A stretch of DNA of 43,649 bases, taken from positions 1 through 43,649 of the IMG/VR virus record IMGVR_UViG_3300043331_001582. One strand, given 5' to 3'. The notes under the pieces were generated by a model. It searched no databases. It saw only the letters and a list, made by a program, of their open reading frames with translations, and was not told the origin of the DNA. Source of the stretch: a virus. Shown piece by piece: positions 28,102-36,250 of this stretch (positions are counted from its first letter, which is position 1; the number at the start of each line of letters is the position of its first letter). The translations under genes were made by a program, and so were the position numbers.

Positions 28102-28827
28102 TCACGCCTCGGCGGCACCCAGGACCTCGGTTTCGGCGGGGCGCGGCGGACGGGAAAACTCGCCGCGGTTGTCGTAGTCGAGCAGCAGCCGCTTCTCCTC
28201 GTACCATTCGGCGGAGAATTCGCAATACTGGAACTTCTTGAAGCAGGGCGTGCCGAGGGTGAAATGCACGAGCTTCGCGTCCGGGTTGGGCTCGTACTCC
28301 CCGACCAGGTGGTTCCACGCCCGCGGCAGGCCCCAGATCAGGCCCGCGGCGAGCCACTTGAACTGGTGCAGATCGAGACCGGTCGCGGTGTTCACGTATT
28401 CCGGCGTCAGGGCCCGGCAAGCGGGGTTGTTGAACACCATGACGCTTGACCAGTTTTTGCAGGGATAGGCGATCTGTGGCCGGTCGAGGAACTTGGTCTC
28501 GCCGACCGGCGTGTAGTCGTGCTTCACCACCGCCACCGCCTGGTCGCGCGGCAATTCGGCCAACAGGCCGAGTATGTCGGCCCGGCAAAGCATGTCGCAG
28601 TCGAGGAACACCGACCGGCCCTCGTAGTCGCACAGCCACGGCACCAGGAAACGCGAGAACGCGAACTCGGTGCTCTGCCGGGGGTCCCGCTCCCGCCACA
28701 TCGGGAGCTGCGGCAGCCGCAGCCCGGTGATCGAGACGGGCCGCGAGGCGTGCCGCAGGATCGAATGGGCGAGGACGTGGAAAGCGACGGTCTCGGCGGG
28801 GTCGTAGCCGATAAAAACCCGGATCAT
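28102..28827 (-). CDS. GT8-like glycosyltransferase (241 aa)
   Basis: RVFIGYDPAETVAFHVLAHS at the start and SVFLDCDMLCRADI (DCD 76-78) are the signatures of GT8-type or related GT-A retaining glycosyltransferases; TEFAFSRFLVPWLCDYEGR also fits. The C-terminus has a Trp/His region (AWNHLVGEYEPNPDAKLVHF) common in this family, where His-Phe may bind metal. It would add a sugar from a nucleotide donor. ATGA overlap with the FkbM-like gene upstream. Confidence 0.82.
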   Translation of the reverse strand: MIRVFIGYDPAETVAFHVLAHSILRHASRPVSITGLRLPQLPMWRERDPRQSTEFAFSRFLVPWLCDYEGRSVFLDCDMLCRADILGLLAELPRDQAVAVVKHDYTPVGETKFLDRPQIAYPCKNWSSVMVFNNPACRALTPEYVNTATGLDLHQFKWLAAGLIWGLPRAWNHLVGEYEPNPDAKLVHFTLGTPCFKKFQYCEFSAEWYEEKRLLLDYDNRGEFSRPPRPAETEVLGAAEA

Positions 28828-29504
28828 GCGAACACCCAGTAGGGCTTGAGCCGCGAAACAATCCGGTAGCCGAGCCGGTCCATGAGCAGGTCGAAGATGT
28901 CCTGTTGCGTCGCCTGGTAATGCGCCAGCGCCTTCTTCATGACCACCGTCAGCACGGGCCGGTGGCGTTTCAGCGTCTCCACGGCGCCTCCCAGGACGGC
29001 GAACTCCATCCCGTTCACGTGCACCTTCATGTAGTCGATGGCCGCGAGCGCCTGGACCTCGGGCAGGTCGTCGAGGCGGCGCAGCGGCACCGGTCCATCG
29101 AGCATGCCCTGCACCTCGCGGTCGAGCGATCCCTTCCGCCCGCCCACGGCGACCCTCCCCGTGACGGCGCCGAGCGCGCAGTGCACGGCGACGGCGTTGG
29201 GCCAGGGCTCGAGATTCCGGGCGAGGCAGGCCGCGGTATCGGGATGCGCCTCGATCGCCAGCACGCGCTGGAAGCGCGGGGCAAGCGCCCGGCTCCAGTG
29301 CCCGACGTGCGCGCCGCACTCGACCGCCGCGCGCCACCGCCTCACGTGCTTCATCGCATCCTGGAAGCGATCGCAGTTGTAGAATGCCTCGCCCCGGAGC
29401 TGGTGCGCGAGGGCCTTGGTGATGATCTCCCCGTCGGGATACCACAGGCCGTCGAACTGAAACGCGCCCGGGCCCGGGATCTCGCGTCCGGCGACGAGCT
29501 TCAC
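28824..29504 (-). CDS. FkbM-family methyltransferase 2 (226 aa)
   Basis: AAVECGAHVGHWSRALAPRF (motif I), VLAIEAHPDTAACLARNLE (motif II) and AIDYMKVHVNGMEFAVLGGA (FkbM core with NGME replacing EGxE) show a SAM-dependent O-methyltransferase. It is a distant paralogue of the enzyme at 26657-27283, with a changed core motif, so its acceptor may differ. It lies between the GT8-like gene and the fused GT-methyltransferase gene. Confidence 0.82.
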   Translation of the reverse strand: MKLVAGREIPGPGAFQFDGLWYPDGEIITKALAHQLRGEAFYNCDRFQDAMKHVRRWRAAVECGAHVGHWSRALAPRFQRVLAIEAHPDTAACLARNLEPWPNAVAVHCALGAVTGRVAVGGRKGSLDREVQGMLDGPVPLRRLDDLPEVQALAAIDYMKVHVNGMEFAVLGGAVETLKRHRPVLTVVMKKALAHYQATQQDIFDLLMDRLGYRIVSRLKPYWVFA

Positions 29505-29511
29505 GGCGGCG

Positions 29512-31014
29512 TCATTCCTCCGAGCGGAACGTCAGCACGACTTCGACGCCCGATGCGGCGCGGATCGCCCAATGGGCGAACTTCTCGTAACCGCCCCCGG
29601 GGATGGGCTTCGATACATCGAATTCGCGCTCGACGCGCCCGCCCGTCAGCTCGCAGGTCTTGTCGATCCACCATTTGCGCGGACGCTGGGTCAGGTGGCA
29701 GTTGCGCCCGTCCGGCAGGAACTTGCGCGCCGGCCCGGTGTAGATGCAGAAGAACGCGAACCGAGCGCCATACTCGATCGCCTCGCGATACACCGCCTCC
29801 ACCGCCTCGGGCGGCACGTGCTCGATCACGTCGGTGCAGATGACCCCGTCGAACCGGCCGGCGGGCTTGACATCGATCCCGGGGACGGCCGGGTCGTAGC
29901 AGGCGGGCACCAGCCCGCCCCATGCCTCCTGCACCTTCCACTCGGTGTACTGCGCGCCCTTGCCGCTACCATAGTCGAGGAGGCTTTCCGGCCGGTGGCG
30001 GTGGATCAGGTCGGTCAGCGCCTCGATGTGTCCCTTGATCGAGGCCCCACGGAAAACCTTGGCGGACTCGTGCATGGCGCGGTATTGCGCGATGACGCAT
30101 TCGAGCGGCGGCAGGCCCGCCCAGTTCACCTGGTCCTGTTTCATCGTGAAAGGCGCGGTGACGGCCCAGGCCGTCCCGTCCTGCATCTCCTCGAGGTTGA
30201 ACTGGCAGTACGCGAGGTCGGAGAGCCAGCGGAGCCGCTCGTCATCGCCCGGGAACGGCGCGTCATAGACCCGCTCGACGCCGTGGCCGGCCACCCGGTA
30301 GGCGGCGCTGCATCCCTCGTGCGAGATCAGCACCGCGGGCACTCCGGCGATCACCGCCTCCACGGCGGCATTGGATCCATGCGTCACCAGCGCCTGGCAT
30401 TCCGGGAGCAGCGCGGCAAGCCGCTCCTGCGGGCCGGAGAAGCGCGTATCCGGGATGGGCCGCACTTCCTCGGGATGATTCGCCGCCCATGACGGCTTCG
30501 GGCGGTAGTAAAGGGGCAGCGTCGAGTGCGTCTGCTTGTTGATCGCGTGACAGGCGCTCTTCGCGTACTCGCTCGCATCACCGAGCTCGTGCCAGTTGCA
30601 GTATTTCTGCGAGCTGCCGGCGTAGATCAGGTGCTTGCCCCGCGCGCGCTTCGGGCGCACCTCGATGCGGAACTCGTCGCGGAGCTTCCGCCAGCGGTCA
30701 TCCGGCCGCGGCGTCGCGTGCAGGTAGGCGGGCTGGAAACCGTCCACCGAGACCCGGTAATACTCGCCGCGGCCGAAATAGCTCTTGTCCACCAGCATGC
30801 AGTGGCGCTCGCCGCGGCGGTAGGCGGCCATGATGCGCTTCGAGCGCCCCTTGACGCCGACCACCACCGCGAGCTGGGTCTCCCAGTCGGGGCGCACGAA
30901 GTCCTGCGTGCGCACGACCTCGACCGTCTCGCCGTGGCGGCGGAAGCCCTCCGCAAGCGCGGCGCCGATCGCGTCCTCGCGCGCCTTCTCGGACAGGTAG
31001 AGCGTGATCTTCAT
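29512..31014 (-). CDS. GT-B/capsule-like domain fused to a SAM methyltransferase (500 aa)
   Basis: Residues 1-310: LYYRPKPSWAANHPEEVRPI, CQALVTHGSNAAVEAVIAGV, LAYCQFNLEEMQDGTAW resemble capsule-type (KpsS/KpsC-like) glycosyltransferases with the TH-x-SNA...GxP nucleotide-sugar site. Residues about 340-500: ESLLDYGSGKGAQYTEWKV and CTDVIEHVPPEAVEAVYREA are a class I SAM methyltransferase. The two activities in one chain imply that the same glycan is extended and methylated. First domain is paralogous with the next two genes. Function beyond family is inference. Confidence 0.78.
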   Translation of the reverse strand: MKITLYLSEKAREDAIGAALAEGFRRHGETVEVVRTQDFVRPDWETQLAVVVGVKGRSKRIMAAYRRGERHCMLVDKSYFGRGEYYRVSVDGFQPAYLHATPRPDDRWRKLRDEFRIEVRPKRARGKHLIYAGSSQKYCNWHELGDASEYAKSACHAINKQTHSTLPLYYRPKPSWAANHPEEVRPIPDTRFSGPQERLAALLPECQALVTHGSNAAVEAVIAGVPAVLISHEGCSAAYRVAGHGVERVYDAPFPGDDERLRWLSDLAYCQFNLEEMQDGTAWAVTAPFTMKQDQVNWAGLPPLECVIAQYRAMHESAKVFRGASIKGHIEALTDLIHRHRPESLLDYGSGKGAQYTEWKVQEAWGGLVPACYDPAVPGIDVKPAGRFDGVICTDVIEHVPPEAVEAVYREAIEYGARFAFFCIYTGPARKFLPDGRNCHLTQRPRKWWIDKTCELTGGRVEREFDVSKPIPGGGYEKFAHWAIRAASGVEVVLTFRSEE

Positions 31015-31033
31015 CGGCTCGTCAGATCGGCAC

Positions 31034-31136
31034 GTCCGGGCTCCTGCTCCGTCTTGCGCCCGGCGGGTCCGGGCTCCCCTCTGTCCAGACGTCTCGACTG
31101 TCTTCTCGTTTTGCGCCCGGAGGGTCCGGGCTCCCC
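31034..31136. repeat. Hairpin repeats between paralogous glycan genes
   Basis: In the 126-base gap, two 26-base copies (31054-31079 and 31111-31136) differ at one base; each contains GCCCGG-A/C-GGG-T-CCGGGC type inverted arms (perfect GCCCGGA/TCCGGGC in the second). A third partial copy, GTCCGGGCTCC, lies at 31034-31044. No U-run follows, so they are not standard terminators. Confidence 0.7.
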
Positions 31137-31140
31137 ACCC

Positions 31141-31992
31141 TCAAATCAGCCCCTCTTCCCGCAGATGGCCCCAGGCCGTCCCGTCCGCGATCTCGCCGGT
31201 CCGGAACTGGGTGTAGGCCGCGTCAAACAGGAGCTGGTCACGCCGCGCGGCGTCCGGGCGGGGCGGGGACTCGACGCCGGCGAGATCCCGGCCCGCCAGC
31301 GCGGCCGCGATGCCATCGGTCGTGAACGCCGGCACGCCGGCGAGCAGTGCATCCAGCGCCGAGTTACCGTGGTGCGTCACCACCGCCCAGCAGCCGGCGA
31401 GCCGCCGCGCGCCCAGCGGTTCCGCGTCGGGCGCGAAGGTCGTGCCCGGGATCGGGCGCGCCTCCTTCCACGACGGCTTCGGCCGGTAAACGATCGGCCG
31501 CCCCGTGTGCCGGCGCAGCTCGTCCACCGCCGCCCGTTCCCACGCCTCCGGCTCCAGGCCGTAAACCCAGGCCGCTTTCCCGCTCATGCCGCAGAGCAGG
31601 ATGAACTCGCCGTCGCGACGGAACGGCCGCGGCTCGAGCCCGAACACGCCGAAGCGGTCGGCCGGGTGCGCGATGCGCTGGAAGTAGTGCGTCGCGTGCA
31701 GTCCGTTCACCACGAAGCGGTGGTAGCCCGCCATCTTGTCGCCGTTCCATATCCGCCCCCAGTAGCCGAGGTCCACCAGCACGCTCTTCCGCCCCGCCGC
31801 GACGTATTCCTCCCGGATGCGCTTCAGCGGCGGCCACAGCCCGTAGAACACCGCGACGTCGGCCTCGGGGCCGCCGTAGCCGTGCACCCGGCGCAACTCC
31901 ACCGGCTGGCCGTGCCGCGCGCACCCCGCCACGACCGCCTGGCCGATCTTCTGGCCGCGCAGGTTGGCGTTGACGTAGAAGACGACCTTCAC
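31141..31992 (-). CDS. GT-B/capsule-like glycosyltransferase paralogue (283 aa)
   Basis: GTG 31992 gives a GTGA overlap with the upstream stop. Contains PIVYRPKPSWKEARPIPGTT, WAVVTHHGNSALDALLAGVP and LFDAAYTQFRTGEIADGTAW, the same ordered motifs as the genes on both sides, so the three arose by tandem duplication. RPKPSW and TH-x-x-N-A/S-...-AGVP are the putative nucleotide-sugar/acceptor region of capsule-type transferases. Probably adds another sugar to the same glycan. Confidence 0.75.
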   Translation of the reverse strand: MKVVFYVNANLRGQKIGQAVVAGCARHGQPVELRRVHGYGGPEADVAVFYGLWPPLKRIREEYVAAGRKSVLVDLGYWGRIWNGDKMAGYHRFVVNGLHATHYFQRIAHPADRFGVFGLEPRPFRRDGEFILLCGMSGKAAWVYGLEPEAWERAAVDELRRHTGRPIVYRPKPSWKEARPIPGTTFAPDAEPLGARRLAGCWAVVTHHGNSALDALLAGVPAFTTDGIAAALAGRDLAGVESPPRPDAARRDQLLFDAAYTQFRTGEIADGTAWGHLREEGLI

Positions 31993-32783
31993 GCCGGCAC
32001 GGCCGCCGCATCGAGCAGCCGGCGGAACGGCTCCCCGCTCGCGATCTCGGCGAGCGTCCACTGCGCGCACGCCAGCCGCTCGAAGGCCGGCCGGCGGTCG
32101 GTGAGTAGCGGGTCGTCAACCCGGGACAGGTCTCGTTGCCCGGCCGCGGCCAGTATCCAGTGCGGCGCCTCGTAGAACACCGGGATGCCCGCGATCAGCG
32201 CGTGCGTGCCGGCGTTCGAGGCCCAGGTCACCACCGCCCAGCAGCCGGCGAGGTCCTTCTCGAGCGGCACCACCGGCGGCTGGTTGCCGGGGTGCGGCCG
32301 GATGCGGACCGGGCGCCGCGTGACGCGCTGGAGGCGCGCCGCGACGTCCCGCGCCCAGTCCGGGTGCTGCGCGTAGTGCTTCGGCCCGATGCCGCGCTGC
32401 GGGCACACCAGCACGTGGTGCCCCCGCCCCCGCCAGGGCTGCAGCTCCACCCCGAGGGCCCGCCACCGCGCCCCGTCGTCCGCCGGCCAGGTGCCCCCGC
32501 CGTTGTGCTGCGAGAGCGCGAGCGCGTAGTGCTGCTTGCCGTTGCCGTCGTTGCCGAGATAGCCGTTCTCGGCCACGATCACGCGCCCGCCGGCCCGCTC
32601 GAAGGCGTCCGCCATGCGCTCCCAGTGGGCGTAACGGTTCCACAGGATGAGCACGTCCCCGCGGCGCGCCTCGGACCCCGCCGGCTCGCCGCGCGTGAAG
32701 CCGAGGCCCGCCGCCGCGATCCCGGCGAGAAAGGCCTCGCGCCGGTAGTGCACCTGCTCGCGGATCAGGCACCAGCAGCGCAT
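31989..32783 (-). CDS. GT-B/capsule-like glycosyltransferase paralogue (264 aa)
   Basis: ATG 32783 lies inside the 3' end of the DUF115 gene (19-base overlap). Motifs: PVRIRPHPGNQPPVVPLEKD, WAVVTWASNAGTHALIAGIP, LACAQWTLAEIASGEPF, third member of the paralogous set, with RPHP and TW-x-SNA variants. Earlier part has VIVAENGYLGNDGNGKQHYA, typical of these phage proteins. The variant motifs suggest a different donor or acceptor. Confidence 0.75.
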   Translation of the reverse strand: MRCWCLIREQVHYRREAFLAGIAAAGLGFTRGEPAGSEARRGDVLILWNRYAHWERMADAFERAGGRVIVAENGYLGNDGNGKQHYALALSQHNGGGTWPADDGARWRALGVELQPWRGRGHHVLVCPQRGIGPKHYAQHPDWARDVAARLQRVTRRPVRIRPHPGNQPPVVPLEKDLAGCWAVVTWASNAGTHALIAGIPVFYEAPHWILAAAGQRDLSRVDDPLLTDRRPAFERLACAQWTLAEIASGEPFRRLLDAAAVPA

Positions 32784-33505
32784 GGGGCACTGACGGCTGA
32801 CGGCTGGCGGCCGGCAGCTGACAGCGCGTCCGCGAGCTGCGCCCGCGGAAAGCACTGGATCGCCGAGCCCGGGGTGCAGTTCAGCACCCGGATGGCGCGC
32901 GCCGCCAGCGGATCTACCAGGCTGGTGAACGGCGGCAGCATCGTGTTGGCGAAGTCCTGCTCCGGCGTCGCCCGGTGATGCGCCATGTGCCAGTGCGTGC
33001 GGCCGTTGACCGCCCGCATATCGAAGCCGAGCAGGAGCAGGGCCGCGTCGCACTCCACCAGATGCGCCGCCAGGTTGATCGCCTGGTAGCCGGAGCTCCT
33101 GCCGGTATGGACGCCGTCGCGGATCCCGCACAGCCCCGGCATATGCCCGTAGTTCTGCAGCACCCGCACCGCGCGCTCGCGGCCGTGGGTGCAGGCGTTG
33201 GCGAGCGCGGCCTTGACGCCGGCAAAGGCGTGGTAGCGCGCGTCGCCAGCGTGGCGGACCGGCTCCACCTTCGCCCCGCGCTGCCGCTCCTCGAGGCCGC
33301 CGTGGTGCCAGATCCACCACACCTGATCGGAGAAATACAGCAGGTCCGCCCACGGCGCGAGCCAATAGGCGTTGTTCACGGCGATCACTCGGCAACGGCC
33401 GCGGAGCCGGTCCACCTGGTCCTGGGTGAGGCTGGGCCCGCCGCCCAGGATCGCGACGGTCTCGCCCTTCCATTCGGGCTCGACCCGCCAGTACGGGATC
33501 TTCAC
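32765..33505 (-). CDS. DUF115/MAF-like protein, possible sugar transferase (246 aa)
   Basis: ETVAILGGGPSLTQDQVDRL, CRVIAVNNAYWLAPWADLLY and ALLLLGFDMRAVNGRTHWH are the Rossmann-type motifs of DUF115/MptE-like proteins, related to motility accessory factors that add nonulosonic acids in flagellin glycosylation. Start at GTG 33505 preferred; a longer form from 33529 overlaps the head-closure gene. First gene of the cassette in transcription order; it directly follows the virion genes. Confidence 0.75.
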   Translation of the reverse strand: MKIPYWRVEPEWKGETVAILGGGPSLTQDQVDRLRGRCRVIAVNNAYWLAPWADLLYFSDQVWWIWHHGGLEERQRGAKVEPVRHAGDARYHAFAGVKAALANACTHGRERAVRVLQNYGHMPGLCGIRDGVHTGRSSGYQAINLAAHLVECDAALLLLGFDMRAVNGRTHWHMAHHRATPEQDFANTMLPPFTSLVDPLAARAIRVLNCTPGSAIQCFPRAQLADALSAAGRQPSAVSAPCAAGA

Positions 33506-33507
33506 GG

Positions 33508-33837
33508 CTACGCCAGGACCTCGACGCACATCAGCTGCAGCTCGCGCCCCATCTCCTGGAAGTTGAGCACGGCCTCGATGCGGAAGATGCGGCCGGCGAC
33601 GTCGTCGCGCACCCGCATCTTCGGCGATACCCCGCTCACGTAGTGCCCCGTCAGCCGGTGGGTGGTCTCGGCCGAGACCTGCTGCGCCGCGAAGAACTCA
33701 CGCCCGGAGAGCGGGTCGATCGCGCAGCGCCAGGGCTTGAACGTGGACCAGGTCTGGACCGGCTGGCCGTGCCCGTCGCGCACCTCGGTCGCCTGCTGGA
33801 GGGTGACCGGGTGGCGGTAGCGTCCGCTCCTGAGCAT
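33508..33837 (-). CDS. Head-tail adaptor / head closure protein (109 aa)
   Basis: RSGRYRHPVTLQQATEVRDG, WSTFKPWRCAIDPLSGREFF, HRLTGHYVSGVSPKMRVRD and FRIEAVLNFQEMGRELQLMC match the SPP1 gp16/HK97 gp7-like head-tail adaptors (Phage_H_T_join). It forms the ring that closes the portal after packaging. Lies after the connector gene as in HK97-type phages. Confidence 0.88.
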   Translation of the reverse strand: MLRSGRYRHPVTLQQATEVRDGHGQPVQTWSTFKPWRCAIDPLSGREFFAAQQVSAETTHRLTGHYVSGVSPKMRVRDDVAGRIFRIEAVLNFQEMGRELQLMCVEVLA

Positions 33838-33841
33838 GGCA

Positions 33842-34477
33842 TCAGGACGACAGCCGGAAGTCGATCACGCGGTGGCGCCACAGCAGCCACTTCGCGCCCT
33901 GCGGGAGCTGCACCGCCTGCAGCCCCGCGCCGGCCATCACTTCGTCGCGGTTGTTGTAGAGGTGGCCGATCACGAGCTTCATCGCCTGCTTCACGCTCTC
34001 CGGCACGCCGGCGGCGTAGTCGGCCGGGCTGCCGGCGTCGTCGACCGGATAGCCGGCGACGTAGCTCACGATGACCGCGTTCATGCGCGATTTCGTCGCG
34101 GGCCAGCTCTGGTCCGGCGCCGGGCGGATGCGCGCGGGCTCGCTCTTGTCGTCCACCTCGAAGTTGTCGGAGCCGAGCTCCTGCAGCGCGTTGTCCGCGT
34201 CGTAATACTGAATCGAGTTGACCCGGATCAGCGGCGGATTGGGGAGCCGGATCTCCTGGTAACCGCCGCGGGAGAAGGCGTCGAGCCGCAGCTCGAAGGT
34301 GGACCAGACGAAGCAGCGGTTGGTCTCGATCTCGCAGGCCTCGCGCGCCGCGGTGACGAGCGCCGAGAAGAGGTCGTCGTCGTCCGCGTGCGTGACGTTG
34401 CAGTGCGCCTTCGCCTCCGCCACCGTGATCGGCTCCTGCGCCGGGCCCGAGGCCCGGAAAATGCTGTAGCCGTCCAT
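33842..34477 (-). CDS. Head-tail connector protein, phiE125 gp8-like (211 aa)
   Basis: EPITVAEAKAHCNVTHADDD, ALVTAAREACEIETNRCF, RLPNPPLIRVNSIQYYDADN and VPESVKQAMKLVIGHLYNNR are characteristic of gp6/gp8-like connectors (Phage_gp6-type) that bind the portal. Typical length is about 190-210 residues. Position between capsid and head-closure genes is canonical. Confidence 0.88.
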   Translation of the reverse strand: MDGYSIFRASGPAQEPITVAEAKAHCNVTHADDDDLFSALVTAAREACEIETNRCFVWSTFELRLDAFSRGGYQEIRLPNPPLIRVNSIQYYDADNALQELGSDNFEVDDKSEPARIRPAPDQSWPATKSRMNAVIVSYVAGYPVDDAGSPADYAAGVPESVKQAMKLVIGHLYNNRDEVMAGAGLQAVQLPQGAKWLLWRHRVIDFRLSS

Positions 34478-34483
34478 GACGCG

Positions 34484-34696
34484 CTACCTGAAGAGCCCTC
34501 CGAGGGCCCCGCGCTTGCGGCGCGGCCGTGCGGCCGCGGTCTCCGGCGCACGGGTGACTGCCGTTTCCGGCTCGCCCTCCACCGCCGCGGCATAGCCGAG
34601 CGAGATCAGGTGCCGGGCAAGCTGGTCGTTCACCTCCCGCACCTGGCCCGGCGCGGCGCTGATGGCGGAACTCGACTGCAGGATGCGGATCTTCAT
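34484..34696 (-). CDS. Small hypothetical structural-region protein (70 aa)
   Basis: KIRILQSSSAISAAPGQVREVNDQLARHLISLGYAAAVE in pieces resembles the short beta proteins found beside the capsid gene, with a Pro/Arg-rich C-terminus (RPRRKRGALGGLFR). Upstream of ATG 34696 there is a run of nine G (34709-34701) in place of a normal ribosome site, four bases from the start. Probably a head accessory protein. Confidence 0.6.
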   Translation of the reverse strand: MKIRILQSSSAISAAPGQVREVNDQLARHLISLGYAAAVEGEPETAVTRAPETAAARPRRKRGALGGLFR

Positions 34697-34721
34697 GGGA
34701 CCCCCCCCCGGAAAGGCGCTG

Positions 34722-34756
34722 AAAAAAGAAACCGCCCCGAGCCGAGGGGCGGTTTC
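34722..34756 (-). terminator. Terminator after the major capsid gene
   Basis: Arms GAAACCGCCCC (34728-34738) and GGGGCGGTTTC (34746-34756) with a 7-base loop; on the minus strand followed by a T-run (A at 34722-34727). It sits between the capsid gene and the connector genes, so it may reduce expression of downstream genes relative to capsid, with read-through. Confidence 0.88.
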
Positions 34757-34776
34757 TGGACGTCAGCGTCCGTCGC

Positions 34777-36213
34777 TTACGATTGCGGCGAGCCGGTGAC
34801 CAGGTGACGGATCGGGTCCGTGCCCGCGTCGAGCAGGTCGCCGTCGTGGCGGGAGAACAGGAAGAACCCGATCTGCCCGAAGTCGGCGTAGCGCTCGTTG
34901 AGCCGCAGGATGACGGGGCCGGCTTCCGTGCCGACCACGTCGCGGACCTTGTATTTCTTGAAGTCGCCGAAGTAGATCGCCTTGCCCCCCGCGGTCGTCG
35001 GCTGCGCCACGTCCTGGTTGACCGTGAACGGGTAGCCGTAGATCATGTCCGGGCTGCGCCCGTCGATGCCGAGGTGCCACAGCGGCTGGCCGTTCGAGTC
35101 CACCATCCGCTTGAGGTTGCGCAGCATCGTGTCGTGGAACATCCAGCGCGCGTTGCGCCGGCGCGCCGGGTCCACCGAGTGCTCGAGCAGCGTGAGGTCG
35201 GTGATCGTCGTCGCGGTTCCCGAGCCCATCGTGCCCGAGGAGCTGGTCGCCGTGGCCACGCCGTTCGGCTGCGAGGAGCCGGTGCCGGTGGTGAACGCGG
35301 TATTGAGCCCCCGCGCCAGACGCTCCGCGAGCGCCTCGTTGATATAGGCGTTCACGTCGAACTGCCAGTCCTGCACGAACTCGCGCGAGACCAGCACGAA
35401 CGAGCGGTAGGTATAGGCGTCCAGCGTCATGCTGCTGAACGTCGGGTCCACCGAGGTGGTCGTCTGCGTCGCCTCCGTCACCAGCGTCGCGGTGTTGGCG
35501 GTGTCGCTCACCGTCGGGAACGTCAGTTGCCCGCCTCCGCCGGTGCGGATCACGTCCGCCGCTTCCCGCATGCCGCCGAAAGCGAGCATGTTCTTGTCGA
35601 GCTCGTTCCAGTACTCGCGCGGGATCACGACGCCGGAGGTGCTGGTGGCGAGATCGCGTGCCTCGCGCATCATGCCGCGCATGTCGCGCGTGGCCGCCGC
35701 GATGTGGCTCTCCATACCCTTGAGGTTCGCCGCCGGAAGCACCGCCCGCCCCTCGTCGGACAGGCCCTCGTAGCCGAGACGGATGAAGGTCTCGACCGCG
35801 CAACGCACCTGCTCGGCGCGCTCCTTCGGGTCGCCCGAGAGGCGCGGATGCGGCTGGTGGCCGCCGCGGCCGCGGCTGTCGAGCTCGGACTCGATGTCGG
35901 CCTCGCGCTCGATCTGGTCGATCGTGCGCTTGGCTTCGTCGATGTCCTTGAAGGCCTTCTCGTTGGCCTCCAGGAGCTCGCGCCGGCGCGCTTCGTTGGT
36001 CTCCGCCTTGGCGATCTCCGCCAGGTTGGCCTTGACCAGCTCGTGGTTGCGCACCCGCCCTTCGCGCAACTGCTTCGCCAGCGCCAGGTTGGCTGCCATC
36101 AGCACCTGGTCCGGGCTCAGCTGGGAAAACACCGCGGACGCTTCGGGCGCGAATGCCAACGCGAGCGCGGTCACCGCGAGGATCGCGGCAAACGTCACAT
36201 AGTGCGATTTCAT
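34777..36213 (-). CDS. Major capsid protein, HK97 fold, with signal-peptide-like N-terminus (478 aa)
   Basis: C-terminal 290 residues are HK97-type: TSTSGVVIPREYWNELDKNM, GGQLTFPTVSDTANTATLVT, AYTYRSFVLVSREFVQDWQF, LNTAFTTGTGSSQPNGVATA and GYPFTVNQDVAQP. Residues 60-115 are a charged coiled coil (delta/scaffold domain), expected to be cleaved by the prohead protease. Odd: residues 1-27 (FAAILAVTALALAFAPEASA) read like a Sec signal peptide with an A-x-A site; a cytoplasmic assembly protein should not have one. An internal Met39 could be the true start, but the ribosome site is better for the outer ATG. Confidence 0.9.
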   Translation of the reverse strand: MKSHYVTFAAILAVTALALAFAPEASAVFSQLSPDQVLMAANLALAKQLREGRVRNHELVKANLAEIAKAETNEARRRELLEANEKAFKDIDEAKRTIDQIEREADIESELDSRGRGGHQPHPRLSGDPKERAEQVRCAVETFIRLGYEGLSDEGRAVLPAANLKGMESHIAAATRDMRGMMREARDLATSTSGVVIPREYWNELDKNMLAFGGMREAADVIRTGGGGQLTFPTVSDTANTATLVTEATQTTTSVDPTFSSMTLDAYTYRSFVLVSREFVQDWQFDVNAYINEALAERLARGLNTAFTTGTGSSQPNGVATATSSSGTMGSGTATTITDLTLLEHSVDPARRRNARWMFHDTMLRNLKRMVDSNGQPLWHLGIDGRSPDMIYGYPFTVNQDVAQPTTAGGKAIYFGDFKKYKVRDVVGTEAGPVILRLNERYADFGQIGFFLFSRHDGDLLDAGTDPIRHLVTGSPQS

Positions 36214-36250
36214 GTGGAGGATCTCCGAAAATTGCCGCTCGCGCGGCCTT

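Noticed and set aside
31054-31136. Rho-independent terminators in the glycan cassette
   Set aside because: Hairpins are strong but no T-run follows on the transcribed (minus) strand.
30526-32175. Long plus-strand frame across the glycan genes
   Set aside because: Antisense to three paralogous glycosyltransferase genes and to the hairpin repeats; no domain visible.
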